From: JAAZGD01 sp964383845 | GTDB taxonomy: Bacteria; Bacillota; Clostridia; Peptostreptococcales; Anaerovoracaceae | NCBI GenBank assembly: GCA_964383845.1 | Contig: CAYLIF010000006.1 | Span: 11,903 to 75,902, forward strand | DNA length: 64,000 bases | Direction: 5' to 3' | Shown here: positions 7,496 to 15,552 of the stretch, piece after piece | Numbering within the stretch: position 1 is the stretch's first letter | Layout of the letters: each line of letters begins with the position of its first letter | Made by a program: the position numbers and the translations under genes | The notes under the pieces: generated by a model | Told to the model about the DNA's origin: nothing | What the model saw: only the letters and a program-made list of their open reading frames with translations | Databases searched by the model: none

Positions 7496-8697
7496 ATTTC
7501 GAATTAAAAATGGCTCTCCGTTTTATTGGTAGTGGTCGAAGCCAAACTATTTTTATAATTGTTGGAATTGCAATTGGAGTTGCAGTTCAAATTTTTCTTG
7601 GTTCCCTGATAACAAGTTTGCAAGATAGCTTGGTAAAGGAAACTATTGGAAACAGCTCACATATTACCATAAGAAGCGAAGAGGATTATATTACTCGAGC
7701 TTTGGCAGAAGACCCTTCAAATTCTACATTTTACAGGGGAAACCTTACAGATGGAGGGCAATTCCTAGATAATTGGGCGCCCTTAGTAGATGAAATAAAG
7801 AATGACCCTACTGTAACATCTGTTTCACCAACTTTACAAGGGACTGCCTTAATTAGAAGTGGAGGTATGGATAAATCGGTTCAGATAAAGGGAATATTTT
7901 TCCAGCAAGCAGATGCTATATATGATATTAGTCCAAGAATGATAGAAGGTAATCCTATGGTTGAAGGTAATACTATTCTAATGGGCAACACTTTATCTGA
8001 AAATCTTGGAGTACAAACAGGAGATAGTGTGAATCTGTTGTTACCAAATAGCGGTACTGTTCGCCTGATAGTTGGAGGAGTCTTTGACCTACAAAATGAA
8101 AATGTAAATGGTTCCTTGCTATTTATGGATTTACGAAGAACACAAAAGTTATTTAATACTGGAGATGCCGTATCTGCCATCGAAACACAAGTTACTGATC
8201 CATTTGATGTTGACACCATAGCTGAGAACTGGAGATCCCGATTGGGGAATGTAAAAATTGATGAGTGGAAGCAGCTAAACGCCCAACTTTTAAGCGCTCT
8301 TTCAAGCCAAAGCAGTTCATCTTACACAATACAGTTTTTCGTTATACTTTCAATAACTTTGGGAATTGCAAGCGTTCTTGCTGTATCGGTAATACAAAAG
8401 TCTAAAGAAATAGGAATTTTAAAAGCTATGGGCACAACTAAGAAGAGTGCTAGTCGTATCTTTGTCCTCCAAGGGCTAATTTTAGGCTTTTTAGGGTCAA
8501 TGGTTGGGGTCATAGCAGGAATACTATTACTAAGTGCATTTAATTCGGCAGAGGGGCTTTCATTCAATATTTCATACAGATGGTCTAATGTACTTCTTCT
8601 TGCTGGCATTGCTACAGCAGCTGGAGCCATTGCGTCAGTAATCCCAGCCCGGCGGTCAGCAAACTTAAACCCTATGGAGGCAATAAAAAATGGATAA
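7492..8697 (+). CDS. ABC transporter permease, MacB/FtsX family
   Basis: Permease of the adaptor-permease-ATPase efflux operon. In 401 residues: TM1 near residues 17-40, a large extracytoplasmic MacB-type core (about 45-270), then three C-terminal membrane segments with the FtsX motif SVIQKSKEIGILKAMGTTKKSA and a terminal IPARRSANLNPMEAIKNG, typical of MacB/LolE proteins. It starts at TTG, four bases overlapping the adaptor stop, with AAGGAG 11 bases before; it overlaps the downstream ATPase by 8 bases. The three genes are thus tightly coupled. Confidence 0.88.
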   Translation: MNFELKMALRFIGSGRSQTIFIIVGIAIGVAVQIFLGSLITSLQDSLVKETIGNSSHITIRSEEDYITRALAEDPSNSTFYRGNLTDGGQFLDNWAPLVDEIKNDPTVTSVSPTLQGTALIRSGGMDKSVQIKGIFFQQADAIYDISPRMIEGNPMVEGNTILMGNTLSENLGVQTGDSVNLLLPNSGTVRLIVGGVFDLQNENVNGSLLFMDLRRTQKLFNTGDAVSAIETQVTDPFDVDTIAENWRSRLGNVKIDEWKQLNAQLLSALSSQSSSSYTIQFFVILSITLGIASVLAVSVIQKSKEIGILKAMGTTKKSASRIFVLQGLILGFLGSMVGVIAGILLLSAFNSAEGLSFNISYRWSNVLLLAGIATAAGAIASVIPARRSANLNPMEAIKNG

Positions 8698-9451
8698 AAT
8701 ATTATTAAGAGGTGAAGGCCTTACTCGTGAATATGGAACTACCATTATCACAACCGCCTTAGACCAAGTTTCCATAACTTTAAATAATCGAGAATTTTCC
8801 AGTGTAATAGGCCAATCGGGATGTGGGAAAAGTACCTTGCTCAATATGTTAGGGGCCCTTGATGAACCAACTCGTGGAACTTTAATATTCAAAGATAAAA
8901 ATTTATCTGAAATGAATGATGCAGAATTGGCTGCCTTCAGGAATAAGAATATTGGTTTTATCTTTCAGTTTCATCATTTACTGCCAGAGTTTACCGCCTT
9001 AGAAAATGTTTTGTTACCTACTTGGATTGAAACACGTATTGCAGACAGGAAAAAAGAAAATCGTGCTAAGGAACTTCTTGAGTTAGTTGGTTTGGCTGAT
9101 AGAATGAGTAATATGGCTCCCAACCTATCAGGGGGGCAGCAACAAAGGGTATCAATTGCTCGAGCCCTTATTAATAATCCCAACCTTGTCCTTGCCGACG
9201 AACCCACTGGTAATTTGGATTCTGATTCTGCAGACCAGGTATATGAGCTTCTCAGAAACATAAACAAAGAATTTGATATGTCCTTTTTAATAGTAACACA
9301 TGATCGTCATATCGCAGAAAAATCCGACCGCGTCATTGAAATGTCCGACGGCCGGATAATTAACGATTATAAAACTGCTGATAAACTCCCAGAAGAACTA
9401 TGGGAGTGTCTTGCTCCTGAGAATTGTAAGCTAATTCATCCAGATGCCTAG
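8690..9451 (+). CDS. ABC transporter ATP-binding protein, MacB/LolD-like
   Basis: ATPase of the efflux operon, 253 residues. Walker A GQSGCGKST, Q-loop FIFQFHHLLPEF, signature LSGGQQQRVSIARAL, Walker B LVLADEPTGNLDS and switch His IVTHD are all present; the LDS after Walker B and the FHxLLPEFTALENV block are typical of the LolD/MacB class. The last 30 residues (KLPEELWECLAPENCKLIHPDA) extend past the usual end. The start follows GGAGG inside the permease gene. It is the final gene of the operon and is convergent with the ferritin-like gene one base away, leaving no room for a separate terminator. Confidence 0.9.
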   Translation: MDKILLRGEGLTREYGTTIITTALDQVSITLNNREFSSVIGQSGCGKSTLLNMLGALDEPTRGTLIFKDKNLSEMNDAELAAFRNKNIGFIFQFHHLLPEFTALENVLLPTWIETRIADRKKENRAKELLELVGLADRMSNMAPNLSGGQQQRVSIARALINNPNLVLADEPTGNLDSDSADQVYELLRNINKEFDMSFLIVTHDRHIAEKSDRVIEMSDGRIINDYKTADKLPEELWECLAPENCKLIHPDA

Positions 9452-9452
9452 T

Positions 9453-9938
9453 TTAATAATCTTTCCTTATACCAAACTCTGGTGCTTCTACCCACTCATC
9501 GCCTCTTCTTAGCATCTGAGACATTTCATCAAAAAGTTTATAATGCTCCTTTTCTTGCTCTATCAGGAAACGGAGTATTTTTTTGTCATCATCTTCCTCC
9601 GCCTTTTCTAAAAGCCCTTTATAGAAATCTATGCTTGCCTTTTCTTTTTCCATTGCTAATCTATAAAAATCAAATTGATCAGGTTGAGCTTTTATCTCAA
9701 TCTCAAATTGCTCATCACCAGGATATATCTCTCTGATACACTTATCTAGATCTGTCTTCTTTAAGTCTGAAGGATTTCCCTGGATCTTTGATTCAATTAT
9801 CTCCCTGTGTTTTGCTTCTTCTTTAGCAAGGAGCCTACAAACTGCTTTTATTCCAAAATTCTCATTATTAGCCTCTTGCTCTAAATAGAATCTTTCGCCT
9901 TCACGTTCCATTTCAATAGCTGTTCTTAAAACCTCCAT
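9453..9938 (-). CDS. Ferritin-like/rubrerythrin-type diiron protein
   Basis: A 161-residue four-helix protein of the rubrerythrin/ferritin-like superfamily. The diiron ligand pattern is visible twice: E in EMEREGERFY followed by KEEAKHREI (ExxH) in the first half, and E in KEKASIDFY followed by EQEKEHYKL (ExxH) in the second. There is no C-terminal rubredoxin Cys4 domain, so it is not a full rubrerythrin. Such proteins in anaerobes are thought to handle peroxide or store iron. The start follows GAGGAGG. It lies upstream of nothing on its strand and 42 bases downstream of copA, so it may be read from its own promoter. Confidence 0.82.
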   Translation of the reverse strand: MEVLRTAIEMEREGERFYLEQEANNENFGIKAVCRLLAKEEAKHREIIESKIQGNPSDLKKTDLDKCIREIYPGDEQFEIEIKAQPDQFDFYRLAMEKEKASIDFYKGLLEKAEEDDDKKILRFLIEQEKEHYKLFDEMSQMLRRGDEWVEAPEFGIRKDY

Positions 9939-9980
9939 TTTATTTCCTCCTCGTATTCAAAATAATAACTCAACTATAAC

Positions 9981-12230
9981 CTACTTGTCTTGTCTAAAGT
10001 TTTTTATCCTTAATGCATTAGATACAACGGAAACAGAACTTAATGACATAGCTGCCGCTGCAAACATTGGGTTTAACAAAGGTCCTCCAAAAATATATAG
10101 TACACCAGCAGCAATGGGTATTCCTATTACATTATATCCAAACGCCCAAAAAAGATTTTGTTTTATGGTTCTTATTGTCCGCTTGCTAAGTTTTATAGCC
10201 GTAACTACACCATACAAATCATTTCCCATTAAAACAATATCTGCTGATTCAATGGCCACATCTGTTCCTGATCCAATGGCAATACCGATATCTCCTTGTA
10301 CCAATGCAGGAGCGTCGTTTATCCCGTCCCCTACCATTGCTACTTTTTTCCCTGTTGATTGAATTCTTTTAACTTCTAGCGATTTACCTTCCGGCAATAC
10401 ACCTGCAAGAACATGATCTATCCCCACAGTTTTAGCAATTGCTTCCGCGGTTTTCTTATGGTCTCCCGTAATCATTATAACATCTAAGCCCATTTTCTTT
10501 AGCTCAGCTATTGCTTTTGCACTTCCAGGTTTAATAATATCAGCTACACCAATAATTCCTGATAGTCTTTCGTTTATACTAATATATACGGGAGTTTTTC
10601 CTTCTTGGGCTAGGTTTTCAAAATCACTTTCAAGCTCAATTACTGAGACTGCTTTTTCTTCCATTAATTTTGTGTTGCCCACAAAAACCTTGTCTCCATC
10701 TATGTGGGCTTCTAATCCTCTGCCAGGAAGAGCCATGAAATTCGAGATCTTTTTCAAAGAGATATTCTCATCCTCTGTCCTTTTGACAATAGCATCAGCC
10801 AATGGATGCTCAGACCCTTTCTCCGCTGAGGCAGAAAGTTGAAGAAGTTCATTTCTGTCTACACCTTTGGCAACTATAACATCTGTAACTACCGGATTAC
10901 CTTCTGTAATAGTTCCTGTTTTATCAAGAATTATAGTTTCTACTTGATGTGCTCTTTCCAAAGCTTCTCCGCCTTTAAACAATATACCATATTCAGCAGC
11001 TTTGCCTGTACCCACCATAATTGAGGTCGGAGTAGCTAACCCCAAAGCACATGGGCAGGCGATAACTAATACTGCTATAAATATGGTCATTGAAAACACC
11101 AAACTTTCCCCACTTAACATCCATCCAATAAACGAAATCAAAGCAATAACAAAAACGATGGGAACAAAAATCCCAGAAACCACATCCGCCATTCTTGCAA
11201 TAGGTGCTTTTGATCCCTGTGCATCTTCAACTAGCTTTATAATCTGGGCAAGAGCTGTTTCGGAGCCTATTTTCGTTGCCTCGAACTGGATAGTGCCGTT
11301 TTTATTTATTGTTGCTCCGAAGACATTGTCCCCTTGTACTTTTTCCACAGGGATACTCTCCCCCGTTAACATTGATTCATCTATACTTGTATTCCCCTCT
11401 AGAACGACTCCATCTACAGGAATCTTTTCTCCAGGTCTTACTATAATTCTATGTCCCAACTCAACTTCATTAATGGGGATTTCATATTCTTTTCCGTCTT
11501 TTATAATTCGTGCAGTTTTAGGGCTTAATCCCATTAGTTTTTTAATGGCCTCAGAGGTCTTCCCTTTGGATTTAGCTTCCAGAAATCTGCCGAGAAGGAT
11601 TAGGGTGATAATTACTCCAGCAGTTTCGAAATATAGGTGAGGACTACCATCTAAGTTTCCTGTAAATATATTTATAACTTCATAAATACTGTATATAATA
11701 GCTGCTGTTGTACCCATGGCAACCAAAGAATCCATATTGGGGCTCCTGTTCCAAATACCTTTATAACCCACAACATAAAACTGATTACCTACAATCAAAA
11801 TTGGAATCGTTAGCAACATAAGAAATATGGCATATCTTTCTGGATAAAAGATTGGGCTTAGGAAGTCAGGAAATGGGAATGAGATAACAGAGATCATTGG
11901 AACCATAGAAAAATATAAAAGTGGTAAAGCAAATATGGCCGAAATAATAAACTTTTTCCAAAGTGTTCGGGTCTCTTTTTCTCTATACTCCTGGTCTAGA
12001 TCTACATTTATTTCCAGATTAATATCTTGAGGTTCATAGCCAGCATTAATTATTTCTTTTTTAATTTCTTCTAATGTAATCTCATTTTCATTAAATATTA
12101 ATGTAGCCTTTCCAGTAGCTAAATTAACAGAGGCCTCAGAGACCCCCTGCATCTTTTCTATTACTTTCTCTACACGGGCAGAGCATGCAGCACAACTCAT
12201 CCCGTTGACTTTTATAGTTTCTTTTTTCAT
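9981..12230 (-). CDS. copA: Copper-translocating P-type ATPase (CopA)
   Basis: P1B-1 ATPase that pumps Cu(I) out of the cytosol. The 749-residue protein has one N-terminal heavy-metal-associated domain (GMSCAACS, Cys13 and Cys16), an actuator with TGES, membrane metal site CPC (IACPCALGLATP), phosphorylation site DKTGTI, the SEHPLA HP motif and GDGINDAP. About eight membrane helices. I start at 12230, after AGAGGG, rather than 14 codons upstream, where there is no ribosome binding site and the HMA domain has not begun. A TATAAT-like -10 lies at 12256-12261 on the minus strand. No CsoR or CopZ gene is adjacent. Divergent from the dapA leader. Confidence 0.95.
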   Translation of the reverse strand: MKKETIKVNGMSCAACSARVEKVIEKMQGVSEASVNLATGKATLIFNENEITLEEIKKEIINAGYEPQDINLEINVDLDQEYREKETRTLWKKFIISAIFALPLLYFSMVPMISVISFPFPDFLSPIFYPERYAIFLMLLTIPILIVGNQFYVVGYKGIWNRSPNMDSLVAMGTTAAIIYSIYEVINIFTGNLDGSPHLYFETAGVIITLILLGRFLEAKSKGKTSEAIKKLMGLSPKTARIIKDGKEYEIPINEVELGHRIIVRPGEKIPVDGVVLEGNTSIDESMLTGESIPVEKVQGDNVFGATINKNGTIQFEATKIGSETALAQIIKLVEDAQGSKAPIARMADVVSGIFVPIVFVIALISFIGWMLSGESLVFSMTIFIAVLVIACPCALGLATPTSIMVGTGKAAEYGILFKGGEALERAHQVETIILDKTGTITEGNPVVTDVIVAKGVDRNELLQLSASAEKGSEHPLADAIVKRTEDENISLKKISNFMALPGRGLEAHIDGDKVFVGNTKLMEEKAVSVIELESDFENLAQEGKTPVYISINERLSGIIGVADIIKPGSAKAIAELKKMGLDVIMITGDHKKTAEAIAKTVGIDHVLAGVLPEGKSLEVKRIQSTGKKVAMVGDGINDAPALVQGDIGIAIGSGTDVAIESADIVLMGNDLYGVVTAIKLSKRTIRTIKQNLFWAFGYNVIGIPIAAGVLYIFGGPLLNPMFAAAAMSLSSVSVVSNALRIKNFRQDK

Positions 12231-12336
12231 AATCCCTCTCTTTCTCTCAAAGTCTATTATACCTCTTATCACTTATAAACTAACACTAGAAATTTTTTTC
12301 TCCTTTAACGATAATCAGAAAACATAGATTTTCGAC

Positions 12337-12365
12337 TTGACAAGACTAAAAAATTATTGTAAAGT
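12337..12365 (+). promoter_or_regulatory. Sigma-A promoter of dapA-dapB
   Basis: TTGACA (12337-12342), 17-base spacer, TAAAGT (12360-12365). Predicted start near 12372, leaving a leader of about 250 bases before dapA. Confidence 0.75.
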
Positions 12366-12395
12366 AGCAACAATAGAAATAAGAAAGAAGAAAAA

Positions 12396-12446
12396 ATGAA
12401 TACAAACTTTATGACTTTTGCAGATAAAAAACACGGTAAGCGATAA
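12396..12446 (+). CDS. Possible dapA leader peptide (16 codons)
   Basis: Short open frame about 24 bases after the predicted transcription start: MNTNFMTFADKKHGKR, with three Lys codons (AAA AAA, then AAG) near its end. The upstream ribosome binding site is weak (GAAAGAAG). The stop lies inside a small hairpin and the frame ends 80 bases before the leader terminator. If translated it could sense charged tRNA-Lys, matching the pathway product, but Lys codons are common in AT-rich DNA and the enrichment is far weaker than in the aroF leader. Speculative. Confidence 0.35.
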   Translation: MNTNFMTFADKKHGKR

Positions 12447-12511
12447 CACCGCCTTCGATTAAATACATAATCCAGGGCAGTGAGTTTTCTCTTGCCCCAA
12501 GGATAAAGTCA
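12412..12511 (+). promoter_or_regulatory. Structured 5' leader of dapA (candidate riboswitch or attenuator)
   Basis: TGACTTT (12412-12418) is complementary to AAAGTCA (12505-12511), enclosing two hairpins: CGGT/ACCG (12434-12451) and GGGCA-GT-GAG/CTC-T-TGCCC (12475-12497). This would be a three-way junction followed by an intrinsic terminator. I do not recognise the conserved boxes of the lysine riboswitch, a T-box or a SAM riboswitch. The structure is by eye, not by energy calculation. It explains the 395-base gap between copA and dapA. Confidence 0.5.
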
Positions 12512-12528
12512 GATGAACCATGCTGATC

Positions 12529-12564
12529 AACGTCTTTTGGGAATACCCCAGAAGACGTTTTTTT
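12529..12564 (+). terminator. Intrinsic terminator in the dapA leader
   Basis: AACGTCTT pairs with AAGACGTT (12529-12536 and 12552-12559), with further pairing of TGGG and CCCA inside, followed by a run of T to 12564. Being 60 bases before dapA and downstream of the promoter, it must be conditional. Confidence 0.85.
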
Positions 12565-12625
12565 ATTAGATCTATAGCTTTCTATAACTCTTTATAACTT
12601 TTATTACCTTGAAAGGAGAACGAAA

Positions 12626-13501
12626 ATGATTGAAGGATCAATTGTAGCATTAATAACACCTTTTAACCCAGATGGAACGGTGAACTTCGATAAAATCGGA
12701 GAACTCTTGGAATGGCACATTGCAAATAAAACAGATGGTATCCTGATGTTGGGAACTACAAGCGAATCCCCAACTATGTCTCACGAGGAGGATGATGAGA
12801 TATGCAAATTTGCTGTTGATGTTGTAAATAAGAGAGTTCCCATTATTGCTAGTAGTGGTTCCAACTGTACAAAAACTGTAATTCAAAAAAGCCAGAGCTT
12901 TAAAAACCTAGGTGCTGACGGGCTCTTGGCAATTTCACCATATTATAACAAAGCGAATAACCAAGGAATGTATCATCACTTTGCCGATGTGGCAGACGCT
13001 GTGGATCTTCCAATGATCTTATATAATGTACCTGGACGAACAGGTTGTAGTATCCCTGTAGATGTAGTAAAACGTTTATCTCTTCATAAAAACATCGTGG
13101 GGATAAAAGAAGCAAGTGGGGATATGAGCTATGCGGCCAAGCTTTCAACATTCATAACTCCAGATTTTGCTATTTGGAGTGGTAACGATGATATTATTCT
13201 TCCTATTCTTAGCCTTGGTGGCTCAGGAGTTATTTCAGTACTAGCTAATATTATGCCCTTAGAAACTCATCAAATGGTTAGAGATTATCTAGATGGTAAT
13301 ATTGAAAAAGCTAGGAAATTCCAAATCGATTATATGCATCTTATAAATGACCTATTTATTGAAGTAAACCCTATTCCTGTTAAGGAGGCTATGAACTTAA
13401 TGGGCATGGGCGTAGGTGGCTATAGAATGCCACTATGTCCAATGGGTGATGACACTAGGGAGATTCTTAGATGTGAAATGGAAAGGATGGACTTAATATA
13501 G
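12626..13501 (+). CDS. dapA: 4-hydroxy-tetrahydrodipicolinate synthase (DapA)
   Basis: Condenses pyruvate and aspartate semialdehyde, the first step specific to diaminopimelate and lysine. The 291-residue TIM-barrel protein has the pyruvate-binding GTTSESPT (Thr44, Thr45), catalytic Tyr133 in YNVPGRTG and Schiff-base Lys161 in GIKEASG. The ATG follows GAAAGGAG. Its stop overlaps the GTG start of dapB by one base. It is preceded by a structured leader with a terminator, so expression is probably regulated at RNA level. Confidence 0.97.
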   Translation: MIEGSIVALITPFNPDGTVNFDKIGELLEWHIANKTDGILMLGTTSESPTMSHEEDDEICKFAVDVVNKRVPIIASSGSNCTKTVIQKSQSFKNLGADGLLAISPYYNKANNQGMYHHFADVADAVDLPMILYNVPGRTGCSIPVDVVKRLSLHKNIVGIKEASGDMSYAAKLSTFITPDFAIWSGNDDIILPILSLGGSGVISVLANIMPLETHQMVRDYLDGNIEKARKFQIDYMHLINDLFIEVNPIPVKEAMNLMGMGVGGYRMPLCPMGDDTREILRCEMERMDLI

Positions 13502-14190
13502 TGAAGATTATTGTATCTGGAAAAGGTAGAATGGGAAAAGCTATTGAAGAAACTGCAGCGGAAATGAAATCCCAAAACCCAAATAAACCATTGGAAATAG
13601 CTTCTTTTATCGGTAGAGATCAAATCTCAGAACCCATAGCTCAGGGAGATATAATTTTAGATTTTTCAAGTCCTGGTATGGCTCTTGCCATGGCTAAAGT
13701 GGCAAAGGATAGAGAAATCCCTTTTATCACTGGTACAACTGGTTTTAGTAAGGATGAAATGGATATTTTAAAAGATATAGCCCAAGAGATACCTTTAATG
13801 GTTAGTTTCAATTTTTCTTTGGGCATTGCACTTTTCGCAAGAATTATCAAAGAGATTCCAACGATTCTTGGGCCAACTTGGGATATAGAATTGTCAGAAA
13901 CTCACCACAAGAATAAGGTCGACGCTCCAAGCGGCACAGCATTCAGGCTTTTGGAAGCTTTGGATCCTGATGAAAGCTTAAGAATTAGGGGAGCCTTAGG
14001 AGTGCATTCCTTAAGAGGTGGTACTGTTGTAGGGGAGCATACGGTAAATTTTTTCGGGCCTCATGAAACTCTATCGATAACCCATCGATCAGAGGATCGT
14101 AAAGTTTTTGCCCAAGGAGCTTTAGTAGCTTGCGAGAAGTTATTAAATAGACAACCCGGTTTTTATACCCTAGAAGAATTAATGTTTTAA
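13501..14190 (+). CDS. dapB: 4-hydroxy-tetrahydrodipicolinate reductase (DapB)
   Basis: NAD(P)H-dependent reductase that turns the DapA product into tetrahydrodipicolinate. The 229-residue protein has an N-terminal nucleotide-binding region (GKGRMGKAIEE), GTTGFS, and the substrate-binding signature ETHHKNKVDAPSGTA. Slightly shorter than the usual 240-270 residues. It starts at GTG (13501), sharing one base with the dapA stop, so the two are coupled. A strong terminator follows at 14215. Confidence 0.96.
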   Translation: MKIIVSGKGRMGKAIEETAAEMKSQNPNKPLEIASFIGRDQISEPIAQGDIILDFSSPGMALAMAKVAKDREIPFITGTTGFSKDEMDILKDIAQEIPLMVSFNFSLGIALFARIIKEIPTILGPTWDIELSETHHKNKVDAPSGTAFRLLEALDPDESLRIRGALGVHSLRGGTVVGEHTVNFFGPHETLSITHRSEDRKVFAQGALVACEKLLNRQPGFYTLEELMF

Positions 14191-14214
14191 GAAAGTTTGC
14201 TAGAAGATATATAG

Positions 14215-14259
14215 AGCCAAAGGATTATGCTTAAAAATTTATCCTTTGGCTTTTATTTT
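14215..14259 (+). terminator. Terminator of dapA-dapB
   Basis: AGCCAAAGGAT and ATCCTTTGGCT form a perfect 11-bp stem (14215-14225 and 14241-14251), followed by TTTTATTTT. No T run on the other strand, so it serves the plus strand only. Confidence 0.92.
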
Positions 14260-14284
14260 GTCGTTAAAATTTTACCTTATTAAA

Positions 14285-15520
14285 TTAAAATGTTAAATCT
14301 AATTTCTCAAGCCTCGTTTTCATTTCTCTAATAATCTCCCTTTCTTCCTCGAGTGTATCCGCTTCAAATGTGGCGGAAAATCTCAAATATGCTCCCGCAT
14401 CATCCCAAGGTACCACAGAAATAGAAGCATTCTCAATAAAGTATTTTGCCGCCTCTTCTGCTTTTTTAAAAGTAATTCTCTCCCCTGCACCCTTTGGTGA
14501 TTTAACATATAGAAAGAATGACCCTTTAGGTTTTTTCGCAGAAAAACCAAGTTCTGAGAGGGCATCTACTAATAAATCCAACCTTCTTGAATATTTTTCT
14601 GCTAAAACATCCGTTAATTCAGGATGATTCATTGCATATATTCCAGCCTTTTGAATTGCTCTAAATTGGCCAGAATCAGTGTTATCCTTAACCGTAGCAT
14701 ATGCTTTTATTGCTAATGGATTTCCCACAGCAAAAGCCATACGCCAGCCTGTCATGTTGAATGCTTTTGAAAGGGAATGTAGTTCAATTCCTACATCCAT
14801 AGCTCCTTCAACAGATAAAAAGCTAATCGGAGTCTCATTATCATATGTTAGATTTGCATAAGCTGAATCTGCAACCACTAATATGTTATTCTCTTTTGCA
14901 AAGCTAACCACATCTTGATAAAACTCTTTGCTTGCACTTTGTCCTGTAGGATTGTTGGGGTAGTTAATATATAAAAGTTTAGCCCTGGATAATATTTCAC
15001 TAGGTATTTCGTCAAAATCCGGGTAGTAATTATTCCCTTCTGTCAGGGGCAAAGTGAAAACCTCTCCCCCCAAATACTTTGTCCAAGTTGATAGTACGGG
15101 ATAGCCTGGAACAGTGGCCAACGTTATATCTCCCGGATTAATGAAACATGCAGGTAACATAGCTAAGATTGGTTTACTGCCAATTCCATGAAGGATATTT
15201 TTGTCAGGATCAAGGTCTTTTACTCCAAAGACTTTTTCCATATAAGAAACAGCAGCTTTACTAAACTCAGGAATACCATTATCTGCATAAAAACGATTCT
15301 CTGATTTTCCAGCTTCTTCATTTAAAACTTTTACTATAGAGTGATCCGCAGGTTCATCTGGCTCACCTACTCCCATATCTATCATAGAGACATGTGGATT
15401 TCTTTTTTTTGCCTCATCCTTAGCCATCTTAATCATCGCAAACTTATATATCTTGGTTGCTTTCCCAAAATTATCTCCACCCAATCTTTCAGCAATCATT
15501 TTCTGTATGTCATATCCCAT
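14285..15520 (-). CDS. dapL: LL-diaminopimelate aminotransferase (DapL)
   Basis: PLP enzyme that converts tetrahydrodipicolinate directly to LL-diaminopimelate using glutamate, bypassing the succinylase and acetylase routes. 411 residues, fold type I, with the start MGYDIQKMIAERLGGDNFGK, PNNPTG and PLP Lys252 in HSLSKAFNMTGWR. MGVGEPDEPAD is typical of the DapL-type family. The start follows AAAGGAAG. It is the third gene after the TrmB-like regulator and lysA, 32 bases from lysA. No dapF (epimerase) lies in the window, so the DAP pathway is completed elsewhere. A related acidic or aromatic aminotransferase is possible but less likely given lysA next door. Confidence 0.92.
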   Translation of the reverse strand: MGYDIQKMIAERLGGDNFGKATKIYKFAMIKMAKDEAKKRNPHVSMIDMGVGEPDEPADHSIVKVLNEEAGKSENRFYADNGIPEFSKAAVSYMEKVFGVKDLDPDKNILHGIGSKPILAMLPACFINPGDITLATVPGYPVLSTWTKYLGGEVFTLPLTEGNNYYPDFDEIPSEILSRAKLLYINYPNNPTGQSASKEFYQDVVSFAKENNILVVADSAYANLTYDNETPISFLSVEGAMDVGIELHSLSKAFNMTGWRMAFAVGNPLAIKAYATVKDNTDSGQFRAIQKAGIYAMNHPELTDVLAEKYSRRLDLLVDALSELGFSAKKPKGSFFLYVKSPKGAGERITFKKAEEAAKYFIENASISVVPWDDAGAYLRFSATFEADTLEEEREIIREMKTRLEKLDLTF

Positions 15521-15552
15521 GTTTTCTTCCTTTCATTTATGTAAGCTCTAAT

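Noticed and set aside
12396..12564. Lysine riboswitch before dapA
   Set aside because: The conserved lysine-riboswitch core segments are not recognisable and the region reads more like a three-way junction; I report it as unclassified.
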